Below are positions 51,685 to 61,078 of a stretch of DNA of 64,000 bases, one piece after another. This DNA comes from Mesorhizobium prunaredense (lineage in GTDB: Bacteria; Pseudomonadota; Alphaproteobacteria; Rhizobiales; Rhizobiaceae). How positions within the stretch are numbered: the first letter of the stretch is position 1; each line of letters begins with the position of its first letter. The DNA is taken from positions 102,629-166,628 of the forward strand of contig NZ_FTPD01000045.1 of assembly GCF_900156895.1 (NCBI RefSeq). The letters run 5' to 3'. The position numbers were made by a program, and so were the translations under genes. Below the pieces are notes generated by a model. The model ran no database searches. It saw only the letters and a program-made list of their open reading frames with translations, and was not told the origin of the DNA.

Positions 51685-52812
51685 ATGACTGCATCCCCAA
51701 AGCCGCGTCATGTCGTCGTTGTCGGCGCAGGCATCTTTGGCACCTCGACCGCGCTGCACCTCGCCCGCCTTGGCCTTGATGTGACCATTATTAACGACGG
51801 CGCGCCGTCCAACGGCGCATCCGGCCGTTCACTTTCCTGGCTGAACTCAGCGCGACGCGCGGATACTGCCTATCACCGTTTGAGGCTTGCAGGCATCGAC
51901 CGTTATCGGACCCTGGCCGCCACAAGGCCGGAAACCGCATCGTGGCTTCGCTTTGGCGGCGGCCTCACCTGGGATGCAGATGACGAGGCGAACCAGATCG
52001 CATCGATGTGGCAGTTGGAGCAGGATATTGGTTATGACTCGCTTCTGCTCGAGCCTGCCGAAGTTGGCGCAGTGACGCCCGGCATCGATGGCAGCGCGAT
52101 CACCCCGCAGGGCGCCATCTTCAATCCTGGCGAAGGATGGGTTGACCTGCCCTCTTTGATCGATCTTCTGCTCAGTGAATTCCGCTCCCGCGGCGGCAAG
52201 CTTGTTCAGGACGCTGGACGCGTGCGGATAGTTGCCACAGGCGGTCGCGCACGTGGCGTCGTCACTGCTGGCGGTGCGCCGGTCGAGGCGGATGCAGTCG
52301 TCCTTGCCGTAGGGCCAGCGACGCCTTGCATGCTGGCGGAGATCGGAGTCGATGTCCCCGACGCCACGCCGATTTCACTTCTCTTGAAGACCAAACCGAT
52401 CAAGACCGACCTCCGTGCCGTGCTGAATACGCCGCGCGTGGCGGTGCGCCCGACGCCGGATGGCGCACTTGTTTTGGATTCGGCATGGTCGGAGGAAGAA
52501 GTCGTGGTCAACTCGGACGACACCTACACCGTGCACGACAAAACGGTCAAAGGACTGCTCGACGAAGCTAGTGCCGTGCTCGACGGCAATCCGCGGCTCC
52601 AACTCGCTACCTACGCCGTTGGCCCGAAGCCTATCCCCGGCGATGGCGAGCCGGTGCTTGGCTCCGTCGAGACCGTCGCCGATCTTCACGTCGCCTTTAG
52701 CCACAGCGGCGCCACGCTTGGACTGATCGTCGGCGAATTGCTTGCCAAAGAAATCGCCTCCGGCAATCCGCACCCCATGCTTGCAACCTTTCGCGCCAAC
52801 CGTTTCGGCTGA
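51685..52812 (+). CDS. FAD-dependent oxidoreductase (DAO family), possibly amadoriase/SocD-like
   Basis: A 375-residue flavoprotein with a Rossmann FAD motif VVVGAGIFGTSTALHLARLG and C-terminal HSGATLGLIVGELLAKEI. DAO-family enzymes oxidise secondary or primary amines. In Agrobacterium soc operons a related enzyme (SocD) is an amadoriase that oxidises the fructosyl-amine bond. It lies 62 bp after the deglycase gene, with GAAGGATTTCTCT before the ATG. Confidence 0.85.
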   Translation: MTASPKPRHVVVVGAGIFGTSTALHLARLGLDVTIINDGAPSNGASGRSLSWLNSARRADTAYHRLRLAGIDRYRTLAATRPETASWLRFGGGLTWDADDEANQIASMWQLEQDIGYDSLLLEPAEVGAVTPGIDGSAITPQGAIFNPGEGWVDLPSLIDLLLSEFRSRGGKLVQDAGRVRIVATGGRARGVVTAGGAPVEADAVVLAVGPATPCMLAEIGVDVPDATPISLLLKTKPIKTDLRAVLNTPRVAVRPTPDGALVLDSAWSEEEVVVNSDDTYTVHDKTVKGLLDEASAVLDGNPRLQLATYAVGPKPIPGDGEPVLGSVETVADLHVAFSHSGATLGLIVGELLAKEIASGNPHPMLATFRANRFG

Positions 52813-53047
52813 AGGGGGCAATCGCGGCCGAGATCGCACTGTCCAGATGAGCCCCGGTGGCATTGCCAGATGACCGCATTCGGGAGGTTGATCGCTGCAC
52901 CTGACTAGGATAACATGACAATCGTAGTTTAGTTTTAGCCGCGGCCGCAGCAAGGCCAGGTCCTTCACGCGCGGCGCCATCAAACCTTTGAAACTCAGCA
53001 CAGAGCGCCTGCCCGGCGTCTGTGTGACATGGCGTCCACAACGACAT

Positions 53048-53566
53048 CGCGACATGACGCTGGCCCCGTTACGCGGCCAGATCGGTATCGTGCAGCAGGA
53101 CGTGTTCCTGTTCGGCGGCACGATCCGCGAGAACATCGCCTATGGCCGGCTGGACGCGGTCGAGAGCGAAATCGTCGAGGCCGCGCGCCGCGCGCGCCTC
53201 GACGATCTCATCGCCTCGCTGCCGGAAGGCCTCGATACGATCATCGGCGAGCGCGGCGTCAAACTGTCGGGCGGGCAAAAGCAGCGCCTGGCAATCGCGC
53301 GTATGTTCCTGAAGAACCCGACCATCCTCATCCTGGACGAGGCTACGTCGGCGCTCGACACGCAGACCGAGCGGGAGATCCAGCAGTCGCTGGCAGAACT
53401 TGCGCAGGGCCGAACGACACTGGTGATCGCGCACCGGCTGGCGACGATCCGCAATGCCGATCGCATCGTGGTGGTCGCCGATACAGGCATCGTCGAACAA
53501 GGTCCGCATGATGAACTGGTGGCGCGCGGCGGTGCTTACTCACGACTGGGCGCGGCTTCAGATTAA
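53048..53566 (+). pseudogene. 3' remnant of an ABC exporter ATPase
   Basis: About 170 codons of an exporter NBD start abruptly at RDMTLAPLRGQIGIVQQDVF. Q-loop, signature (LSGGQKQRLAIAR), Walker B (ILILDEATSALD) and H-loop (VIAHRLATI) are intact, but the membrane domain and Walker A are missing. The 235 bp upstream (52813-53047) hold no matching sequence. A deletion or rearrangement removed about three quarters of the gene. Confidence 0.75.
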
Positions 53567-53758
53567 AATGATGATGCAGCTCTCAAAGCTTGGGCCGAGG
53601 AGAGTTCTCCTGAAACGCACCCGATCGGGCTGCGCAACCAAACCCGCTCCAGCCCACGGTGCGAGATCGAAAAGGATCTGGGGCGTGAGGTGGTTCCAAG
53701 CGGCGGGCGAGCCCGCCGCTTGGAAGTCGAATCTCGACCGTGTGGCCGAACGCTGTTG

Positions 53759-54025
53759 TCAGCGCCCCCAGTTCCCCCGGCCATAACCAGGCGCGGGGAT
53801 ATCGAAGATCGAATTTCCTGCCGAGGTCGGTGCGCTGTCGGTCGTGTTGACACTCGCTGTGCCGCTCGGGTCGACCGCGTAGCCGTTGTCGGACACCATC
53901 GAATGGTGACCGGTCTTCGGATAGAAGGAGCCATGGCTGTAGTCGGAGCCATAGTGGTCGCTGCCGGCAAAAGCCATGCCGGAGGCAAACAGCAAGGTGG
54001 CAGTGGGAAGAACGATCTTAAGCAT
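53759..54025 (-). CDS. small secreted protein, DUF680-like (Mesorhizobium-type)
   Basis: An 88-residue protein with a signal peptide (MLKIVLPTATLLFASGMAFA) and a mature part starting GSDHYGSDYSHG, rich in Ser, Gly, Asp and Tyr. The AFAGSDHYGS opening is characteristic of DUF680 proteins, a family found mainly in Mesorhizobium. Function unknown. GGAGAATTG precedes the ATG. Confidence 0.72.
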   Translation of the reverse strand: MLKIVLPTATLLFASGMAFAGSDHYGSDYSHGSFYPKTGHHSMVSDNGYAVDPSGTASVNTTDSAPTSAGNSIFDIPAPGYGRGNWGR

Positions 54026-54307
54026 TTCAATTCTCCATTTTGAGGGTTAGCGTTTGGCCTCAACGCGCCGTGCCCCGCACCGCATCGATGAGGCCGTCTT
54101 TTCATGCCCTTTGGGCAAACCGACCAACCGCTAATCCTCCTGGATGTGCGGCGGCAGGTTGTTCAGCGCAGGGTCTCTCGTTCGTGCGCTGTTCGGTGGG
54201 CTGCTCAATGGCAGCCGAGATCATCACCAATCGGCAGCGTCAGCCCGGCCTGTACGAATGGCGGCTGTTCCCGATCAGCCGTCGCGTAGCGGGGTTGACG
54301 TCTGCCC

Positions 54308-54425
54308 CTTGTCGATCATGGCGTTGTATGAGCCGGCGAGCCCCTTCATGGGCCGGATGGTTTTGGTCAACGAGGCTCGCGCGGAGCCGGTCGGGGAAAT
54401 CGTATGAAGTAACTGGCCTATGCAT
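54308..54425 (-). pseudogene. truncated, frameshifted N-terminus of a BBE-type flavoprotein
   Basis: It starts at ATG 54425 and reads MHRPVTSYDFPDRLRASLVD, matching MDKPVTSHDFPDRLLASLID of the intact gene. An extra base after about 37 codons shifts the frame, and homology ends soon after. It is part of the direct repeat. Confidence 0.75.
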
Positions 54426-54598
54426 TTTGAATCTCAGGTTTCGGAGCAAAACGTGTCGACCCGCGCCAAGACTAGATGTTTGGCCTTTGGCTCTGGATAT
54501 TTTCGTTTCGCCCGTTGAATCTTCCGCGTCTTCGGTTCTTATTGTCATACACCGCTTTCGTTTCAGGCGTTTTTCTGTAGTGCGGTGGGAGTATTTCG

Positions 54599-54607
54599 TT
54601 TGTTTCA
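54599..54607 (-). promoter_or_regulatory. TGAAACAAA element, copy in the duplicated upstream region
   Basis: On the minus strand TGAAACAAA is followed by CGAAA and, further on, by GAAAAACGCC and TGAAAC. The same arrangement occurs at 56284-56292 and 61425-61433. Here it stands in front of the truncated flavoprotein copy. Confidence 0.4.
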
Positions 54608-54726
54608 GCGGCACGCGCGACGGGCGGGCCGCATTTTGTGGATGGTTGTGGTCCGGGTCGATTGCTCCAGATCCACAGGCCTGTCCGCCTCGGCGCGACC
54701 CAAGGACGGACAGGCTCAGCCTCGGC

Positions 54727-56109
54727 TTACGGCCGGATGTTGTGGTTGACGCGGAAGAGGTTCGCCGGATCGTATTTGCGCTTGGCCGCGACGAGCCGCT
54801 CATAGTTGGCGCCGTAGGCGGCGCGTACACGCGCCTCACCTTCATCATCCATCATGAAGTTGATATAGGCGCCACCATGCGGGTTGTGCTTGTGCACCGC
54901 GGCCCAATACTCGCTTGCCCAGCGCCTCAGCTCCGGCGCCTTCGTCGGGTCGGGGTCGATGCCGGCGATAACCATGGACCAACGCGCTCGCCGCGCTCCC
55001 CAAGCGGTAGCGTCCGGAGCCACTTCCTGGGCCGCTCCGTCGATGGGGTAGAGATGCATCAGCGACAGCTCGCTCGGGGTCTTCGAGCCGTGCTCGGCAT
55101 GGGCTGCGATGGCCGCATCGGACAGTTCGTCGACATAGTCGCCCTTCCAGTACCACTGCAAGCCCTTCGGCAGCAGCGGATCAAACAGCGCCTGCAGATC
55201 GACGAAGGGCATCTGCATCATACCGTCCATCAGAGGCCCGGGAAGTGCGTCGCGCACGGGCTGCATCGCCCGGATGCCGTCCTCCTCCGCGCCGTTGTAG
55301 CAACTGATCAGCGCGCAGACGCGCCTTCCCCAGATTTCGCGCGGGAAAGGGTCGGAGGAGGGCACCGTCTTGATGCCGAAGAACATCCCGAGCTCTCGCG
55401 GCGCTCCGGGCAGGAAGCTGCGGTACCAGCGCATGATCTCTGCGGCATGCTCGATGTCGAAGAAGATCGGCCCGGCATAGACATCCTTCGCCGGATGCGC
55501 CTGAAATGTGAAACGCGTCACGACGCCGAAGTTGCCGCCGCCGCCGCGCAGCGCCCAGAACAGCTCCGGGTGTTCGTCCTCACTTGCCGTCACGACGCTG
55601 CCGTCGGCCAGCACGACCTCGGCCGCAAGCAGATTGTCGATGGTGAGGCCGTGTTTGCGCGTCAGATGGCCGGTGCCGCCGCCCAGCGTCAGTCCGGCGA
55701 TGCCTGTGGTCGAGACAAGGCCCGCCGGCACCGCCAGCCCATGAGCGCTGGTGGCGCGGTCGACATCGCCTTGGGTGCAGCCGGCCTCGACGCGGACCAT
55801 GCTGGTCCTGGGATCGATATCGACCCGTTTCATCGGCGACATGTCGATGACCATTCCGCCGTCGCAACTGCCGAAGCCTGGACCGGCGTGGCCGCCGCCG
55901 CGAATGGCAAGAAGCAAATGCTTCTCTCGGGCATGATTGACTGCCGCGACGACGTCGGCGGCCTCGGCGCAGGGGACGATCCAGCGCGGCCGCTTGTCGA
56001 TCATAGCGTTGTAGAGCCCGCGAGCCTCTTCATAGGCCGGATGGTTTTGGTCAATAAGGCTCGCGAGGAGCCGGTCGGGGAAATCGTGCGAAGTAACTGG
56101 CTTATCCAT
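54727..56109 (-). CDS. FAD-binding oxidoreductase of the berberine bridge enzyme (BBE)/PCMH type
   Basis: A 460-residue flavoprotein. The PCMH FAD domain (about residues 35-215) has the flavin-linking His74 in RGGGHAGPG and a loop GLTLGGGTGHLTRKHG. No Cys is present at the second attachment site, so a single covalent link is expected. The C-terminal BBE motif is YDPANLFRVNHNIRP. Relatives oxidise sugars, oligosaccharides or alkaloid-like alcohols. It is flanked by direct repeats at 54308 and 55992. Confidence 0.9.
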   Translation of the reverse strand: MDKPVTSHDFPDRLLASLIDQNHPAYEEARGLYNAMIDKRPRWIVPCAEAADVVAAVNHAREKHLLLAIRGGGHAGPGFGSCDGGMVIDMSPMKRVDIDPRTSMVRVEAGCTQGDVDRATSAHGLAVPAGLVSTTGIAGLTLGGGTGHLTRKHGLTIDNLLAAEVVLADGSVVTASEDEHPELFWALRGGGGNFGVVTRFTFQAHPAKDVYAGPIFFDIEHAAEIMRWYRSFLPGAPRELGMFFGIKTVPSSDPFPREIWGRRVCALISCYNGAEEDGIRAMQPVRDALPGPLMDGMMQMPFVDLQALFDPLLPKGLQWYWKGDYVDELSDAAIAAHAEHGSKTPSELSLMHLYPIDGAAQEVAPDATAWGARRARWSMVIAGIDPDPTKAPELRRWASEYWAAVHKHNPHGGAYINFMMDDEGEARVRAAYGANYERLVAAKRKYDPANLFRVNHNIRP

Positions 56110-56354
56110 ATTGAACCCTCAGGTTTCAGAGCAAGACGCGTCGACACTCGCCAAGACTAGATTGTTCATCCTGGGCGCTGGACATTTGCGCTTCGCCGGT
56201 TGAATCTGCCGCATCTGCGGCTCTTCTTGTCCTACACCGCCTTCGTTTCAGGCGTTTTTCTGTGGTGCGGTGGGAGTGTTTCGTTTGTTTCAGCGCGCCC
56301 CACGGGGATGACAGGCGAAATTTTGTGACTGGTTATGGTCCGGGTCGTTTGCTC
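55992..56354 (-). repeat. direct repeat copy 2 (~363 bp)
   Basis: It covers the first ~40 codons of the intact flavoprotein gene and ~245 bp upstream, and matches 54308-54668. The shared non-coding part is conserved about as well as the coding part, including the TGAAACAAA/GAAAAACGCC element. Confidence 0.85.
56284..56292 (-). promoter_or_regulatory. TGAAACAAA element upstream of the BBE-type flavoprotein gene
   Basis: It lies 175 bp upstream of the flavoprotein ATG on its coding strand. The surrounding pattern is TGAAACAAACGAAACACT, about 13 bases, then GAAAAACGCCTGAAAC. It is the same as upstream of the DUF1127 gene. Confidence 0.45.
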
Positions 56355-56473
56355 GAGCCGTGATATCGGCCGTGCAACCCAGGCCATTGGTGTTTCGGCC
56401 GTTTTTCCGAAGGATTGGATAGAGCTTCGTTTTCACGTCAGCGCTGGCGATGACTCCCACGCGCCGAAACAGT

Positions 56474-56514
56474 TGAAACAAATCACGCATCGCCCGAATG
56501 TGTGCTGAAACAAA
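56474..56514 (+). promoter_or_regulatory. two TGAAACAAA sites upstream of the hybrid histidine kinase gene
   Basis: Direct copies at 56474-56482 and 56506-56514 are 32 bp apart (about three helical turns), 51 bp from the start codon at the nearer end. They are the plus-strand counterparts of the minus-strand elements at 56284 and 61425. Confidence 0.45.
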
Positions 56515-56564
56515 GAGGGGCTATTATCCACCCTCGCGGGATCACGCGAACAAAGGGAACGACC

Positions 56565-59500
56565 ATGCGGCCTGATAATCCGGTGCCATCAACACACACA
56601 GGCTATGCCCTTTTTGACGCCAACAACGTTCTCGTCGACAGCAATCCGGAGATATTTGGAAGCCGGCGGCACGACCGCGGCCAGATGGCGCCGACGGACG
56701 CCATTGCCGCCGTCGCCGAAGCCCTCTCACGTCTAAAGAGTTTCGACGGCCGCCCCATCGAGTCGGGCAACGCATTCGTTGAAAGCGCCGCGGCGCGATG
56801 GACGCAAATCGACAACGCTCCAGTTGAAGCCGAGACATTGGATGGCCGGTGGAAATTGCTCACCGCACATCCTCGGCTTGATGGCGGCATGGCCCTGGTA
56901 AGCGTCGACATTACCGAGATGAAGCGAGCGCAGATCGCGCACCAGGAGAACGCGGAGATATTCCGCTGCATCACCGACAGTCACCCGCTGCCGGTTTGGG
57001 TGGTGGACGCGGGAAGCGGGCAGATCCTCTACGAAAGCCTCGATGCCTCAAAACTGCTTGGTCGAAAATGGACGCCGAACGAGCCGCAATTGCTGACGGA
57101 TCATTTCGTGAATTCTGGCGATTTCGATGAAATCAGTTCTCTCGCCAGCAACAGCGAGATCGTCCGGGATCACGAAATCCAACTCAGAAACACAAGCGGA
57201 TCGGCCGTCTGGTGCTCGACCAACTGCCGTCGCGGCGTCTACGGCGGACACCCCTCGCTCATCATCGGGGTATTGGACATCACGGAACGCAAGCAGCGCG
57301 AGGATCTGTTCGGTTTCCTGATCAAGCATCACCCGTTGCCGGTATGGATGAACGACGCAAGTTCGGGGGAACTCATCTACCAGAGCAATGCTGCCGAACG
57401 GCTGCTTGGATGGAGCAAAAAGGCGCAACGTGAGACGGTGCGGCTCGGCGACTACTTTGTCGACCCCGAGAAACACCGGGAAATCAATCGGGAGCTCATG
57501 CAAAAGGGCGCCGTCGAAAATTGCGAGGTGCTCCTTAAAAGACCCGACGGCCAGGAGTTCTGGGCCACGGGCAATCTCAGGATCGTCGAGTTCCAGGGCC
57601 GGCGAGTGGTTCTCGCCGGTATCGCCGACGTGACCAAGCAGAAGAAGCGTGACGGCGAAGTCGCCGCGGCGCGGGAGATGCTCGCAGACGCCGTTGAATC
57701 ACTCTCCGAAGGATTCGCGCTGTACGACGAAGATCACCGCCTGGTCATGTGCAACAGCCTTTACCGCGAGCTGAACCACCCGGTGCGGCATCTCGTTGAA
57801 CCGGGTGTGGAATGGGACGAACTCCTTCGCGAATCCGCCAAGCGCGGCGTGTTCCGCAATGCGGTTGGGCGCGAGGACGAGTGGCTCGACGAGCGGATCC
57901 AAAGCCGGATTGAGTTCCATTCCCATTTCGAGGTCCCCCTCTCCGACGGCAGATGGCACTCGGTATCGATACATCCCACCGATCTTGGCGGCTTCGTCGT
58001 TACGCGTGCCGACATCAGCGAGCGCAAGAAGGCCGAGGCATTCGAGCGCGACGCCACGACACTGCTGCAAAAGGTGCTCGATGCCTGCCCTTCGCCGATA
58101 CGCATGACCACGTTCGAGGGAGAAACGCTCTACCGCAATCCTGCTACCAGGGATCTCTACGCCGACCGTCCTCGGATAACCGACCATTATGTCGATCCAG
58201 ACTATAGCGCAATGTTGGAGCGCACCCTGATCGAAAGGGGCAGGATCGATGATTTTCGGGTCCAGCAGTACGACACCGAGAACAAGGCCTTCTGGGCTTC
58301 GATTTCCGCTCGCCTGATCGATTTCCAGGGAAGGCAGGTGATCGTGTCGAACACGACTGATATCACCGACATGATCACCGCCCAGCAAGAAACGCGCAAG
58401 GCTAACGAGCGGCTGATCGACGCGATCGAATCTCTGGCCGAAGGGTTTGCCCTCTACGACAGGAACGATTGCCTGGTGCTGGCCAACAGCAGGTACCGCC
58501 AGATGCACGCGATAAGCGCGGATGTGCTCGTTCCCGGGGTGAACTGGTTCGATTTCCTCCGCGTGACCGCAGAGCGCAACCAGTTTCCGGTTCCACGCGA
58601 CAAGATCGACGACTGGCTTGCCGAGAGGGCAAGGGACCGCCGCGAATTCCGGCAACAGGAATTCCGTCATACGGACGGGCGTTGGTTTTTCGTCTCGAAC
58701 TGTCCGACCCGCGAAGGCGGGTTCGTGGTCACCCGTGTCGACATTACAGAGCGCAAGCGGGCCGAGGAGGCCGCCAAGGAAGCGGATGAACTGGTCCGTA
58801 AAGTCCTGGAAGCCTGCCCCGTCAACATCCAGATGACCCGCGCGCATGACGGGAAGCTGCTTTACCGCAGCCCCGCCACCGTTGATCTGCTCGGCGACGT
58901 CACCAGCGCCGTCGAGTATTATGTCGATCCTTCAGAGCGGAGGCGATACGTCGAGCGGCTGCTCGCGACGGGGCTGGTCGACGATTTCGAAACCCAGCTC
59001 AAACGCAAGGACGGTGGAACCTGCTGGTGCTCGATTTCGTCTCGACTGATCGATTTCCATGGTGAGAAGGTGATCGTTTCCCACGCCTACGATCTCACCG
59101 ACCGTATCGAAATGCAGCAGGAATTGGAGCGGCAGCGCGAGACGCTGCATCAGAACGAAAAAATGTCGGCGCTCGGTGGATTGCTGGCAGGGGTGGCGCA
59201 TGAGCTCAACAATCCGCTCTCGGTGGTGCTTGGCCTGGCATCGCTGTTGAAGGAGACCGCTACCGACGCCAAGGTCGTGGAACGCGCCGACAAGATAAGC
59301 AAGGCAGCCGAACGCTGCGCCAGGATCGTCAAGACATTCCTGGCTATGGCCAGACAGCAGCCGACGCGAACCTCAAACGTTGCCATCGATGATATTATTT
59401 CCGAAGCGGTCGAAGTGGCGAGCTATTCGATTCGATCGTCGGACATCGGGCTTTCAGTTCATCTTGAACCTGGTCTTCCCCCGATCTGGGCGGATCCCGA

Positions 59501-60254
59501 TCAGCTTGGCCAGGTGCTGATCAACTTGCTTGTCAATGCAGAACAGGCGTTGCACGGCTGGGAAGGACGACGGACAATCACGGTTTCAACGCGGCTTCAT
59601 CCCGCAACCGGCAACATAGTCGTCAGCGTTGCCGACACGGGTCCGGGAATTCCCAAAGAGATACTTCCCCGCATTTTCGAACCGTTCTTCACGACCAAGG
59701 AGATTGGGGCAGGGACTGGGATCGGGCTATCCTTCTGTCATCGGATCGTTCAATCCCATGGAGGAACCATCGAGGTTGAGTCCCCCGAGGGGGGTGGCTC
59801 GACCTTCATACTTTCGCTGCCTGCTTCGGACCGTCTGGACGAAGGAACCGAAACGGCCGAAGACGAGCTCCCGAATTCAGCCGGCATTGCCTGTCTGGTG
59901 GTGGACGACGAAGAGGAAGTGGGTGAGCTGGTTGCTGAGGTGCTCAGGCGAGATGGTTTCAACGTCACCGTTGCCAGATCCGGCGAAGAAGCGCTGCTGC
60001 ACCTCAAGAACCGTACTTTCGCGCTGATCCTGAGCGATCTGAAAATGCCTGATATGGACGGACGGGGATTGTTCAACCAGATTGCCAAGCTCCATCCGGC
60101 CGAACTCGACAGGTTAGCCTTCCTGACGGGGGACACGATCAGTCCGGACGCGCAGATGTTCCTGCGCGCCGCGAAACGGCCCTATCTTGAGAAACCGATC
60201 AAACCGAACGAGCTCCGTTCGTTTGTCTCAAATCTGGTCAACAACAATGCTTGA
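56565..60254 (+). CDS. hybrid sensor histidine kinase with seven PAS-type domains
   Basis: A 1229-residue soluble sensor kinase with no membrane segment. Two kinds of PAS module alternate as B-A-A-B-A-B-A. B modules (GFALYD ... GGFVVTR.DITERK) lie at about 13-120, 371-490 and 617-735. A modules (YVDP, LIDFQGRQVIVS) lie at about 127-240, 248-360, 500-605 and 743-850. HisKA follows with H879 (GVAHELNNPLSVV), then HATPase_c (NLLVNAEQAL, VADTGPGIP, GTGIGLSF) and a receiver with phospho-acceptor D1158 (LSDLKMPDMDG). The ATG at 56565 has AAGGGAACG upstream. The adjacent OmpR-type gene is the likely output partner. Confidence 0.93.
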   Translation: MRPDNPVPSTHTGYALFDANNVLVDSNPEIFGSRRHDRGQMAPTDAIAAVAEALSRLKSFDGRPIESGNAFVESAAARWTQIDNAPVEAETLDGRWKLLTAHPRLDGGMALVSVDITEMKRAQIAHQENAEIFRCITDSHPLPVWVVDAGSGQILYESLDASKLLGRKWTPNEPQLLTDHFVNSGDFDEISSLASNSEIVRDHEIQLRNTSGSAVWCSTNCRRGVYGGHPSLIIGVLDITERKQREDLFGFLIKHHPLPVWMNDASSGELIYQSNAAERLLGWSKKAQRETVRLGDYFVDPEKHREINRELMQKGAVENCEVLLKRPDGQEFWATGNLRIVEFQGRRVVLAGIADVTKQKKRDGEVAAAREMLADAVESLSEGFALYDEDHRLVMCNSLYRELNHPVRHLVEPGVEWDELLRESAKRGVFRNAVGREDEWLDERIQSRIEFHSHFEVPLSDGRWHSVSIHPTDLGGFVVTRADISERKKAEAFERDATTLLQKVLDACPSPIRMTTFEGETLYRNPATRDLYADRPRITDHYVDPDYSAMLERTLIERGRIDDFRVQQYDTENKAFWASISARLIDFQGRQVIVSNTTDITDMITAQQETRKANERLIDAIESLAEGFALYDRNDCLVLANSRYRQMHAISADVLVPGVNWFDFLRVTAERNQFPVPRDKIDDWLAERARDRREFRQQEFRHTDGRWFFVSNCPTREGGFVVTRVDITERKRAEEAAKEADELVRKVLEACPVNIQMTRAHDGKLLYRSPATVDLLGDVTSAVEYYVDPSERRRYVERLLATGLVDDFETQLKRKDGGTCWCSISSRLIDFHGEKVIVSHAYDLTDRIEMQQELERQRETLHQNEKMSALGGLLAGVAHELNNPLSVVLGLASLLKETATDAKVVERADKISKAAERCARIVKTFLAMARQQPTRTSNVAIDDIISEAVEVASYSIRSSDIGLSVHLEPGLPPIWADPDQLGQVLINLLVNAEQALHGWEGRRTITVSTRLHPATGNIVVSVADTGPGIPKEILPRIFEPFFTTKEIGAGTGIGLSFCHRIVQSHGGTIEVESPEGGGSTFILSLPASDRLDEGTETAEDELPNSAGIACLVVDDEEEVGELVAEVLRRDGFNVTVARSGEEALLHLKNRTFALILSDLKMPDMDGRGLFNQIAKLHPAELDRLAFLTGDTISPDAQMFLRAAKRPYLEKPIKPNELRSFVSNLVNNNA

Positions 60255-60323
60255 CAGACCCGTTGATTTGCACGTCACTTTAGAGACAACTTATCCATTA
60301 GGCTGGTTGCTCGGTGGTCGATT

Positions 60324-61034
60324 TTGACGACGCACGCACACATAGTGGTCTGCGATGACGAACCGGATATCCGCGACACGGTGGCGGAGTATTTGGAGCA
60401 CCATGGCTATGCCGTGACGCCGGCCAATGCGGGGCCTGCCCTGCGTGAAGTTGTTAATAGCCAACACGTCGATGTGGTCATATTGGATATCCGAATGCCA
60501 GGTGAGGATGGCCTCTCTCTGGCGCGATATCTGCGAGAGCACTCAGACGTTGCCATCATCATGCTGACCGGATCGGCGGAAATCGTCGACCGCGTTGTCG
60601 GATTGGAGATTGGCGCCGACGACTATGTCGCGAAGCCTGTGGACCTGCGGGAGTTGCTGGCGCGGGTCAAGGCGGTGCTGCGCAGAACAGCGGCGAGCGA
60701 ACGAACTGCGGAGAAAGCGAGTACTCCGGGCCCTCATCAGGTCCAGTTCGGCAAGTGCCGCTTCGACCCGGACGCACACAAATTATACAACACCGAGGGG
60801 GTCGAAATAGCGATCACCCCGATGGAGTTCCGGCTTCTGAAAGTATTCAGCGAACATCGCGGACGCGTACTCAACCGCGATCAACTGCTCGAACTCGCCC
60901 ATGACCGCGGGTGGGATCCGTTCGATCGCAGCATCGACATTCGCGTTTCGCGGCTGCGGAAGAAAATCGAGGTCGATCCCTCGAAGCCCGAGGTGATCAG
61001 GACGATCCGCGGCATGGGTTACCTCTACTCCTGA
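60324..61034 (+). CDS. OmpR/PhoB-family response regulator
   Basis: A 236-residue regulator. The receiver domain (residues 5-118) has D11/D12, phospho-acceptor D55 (VVILDIRMPGEDG) and K104. The C-terminal winged-helix DNA-binding domain (about 135-236) includes ITPMEFRLLKVFSEHRGRVL and RTIRGMGYLYS. It appears to start at TTG (60324); no ATG suits. It lies 69 bp after the hybrid kinase gene and probably receives its phosphate directly or by relay. Confidence 0.92.
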   Translation: MTTHAHIVVCDDEPDIRDTVAEYLEHHGYAVTPANAGPALREVVNSQHVDVVILDIRMPGEDGLSLARYLREHSDVAIIMLTGSAEIVDRVVGLEIGADDYVAKPVDLRELLARVKAVLRRTAASERTAEKASTPGPHQVQFGKCRFDPDAHKLYNTEGVEIAITPMEFRLLKVFSEHRGRVLNRDQLLELAHDRGWDPFDRSIDIRVSRLRKKIEVDPSKPEVIRTIRGMGYLYS

Positions 61035-61078
61035 GCGCGCTGCCGCCTTGGCCTGGCAATGCGGATCGCCCGTCTCAT

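Larger units (their letters stand above)
54308..54668 (-). repeat. direct repeat copy 1 (~361 bp), diverged copy of the flavoprotein gene's 5' end and upstream region
   Basis: This copy matches 55992-56354 along its whole length with scattered differences. It covers the first ~40 codons of the downstream flavoprotein gene plus ~240 bp of its upstream region. It lies beyond the 3' end of the intact gene, so the two copies bracket the gene in the same orientation. The 54026-54307 stretch next to it holds nothing recognisable. Confidence 0.85.
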
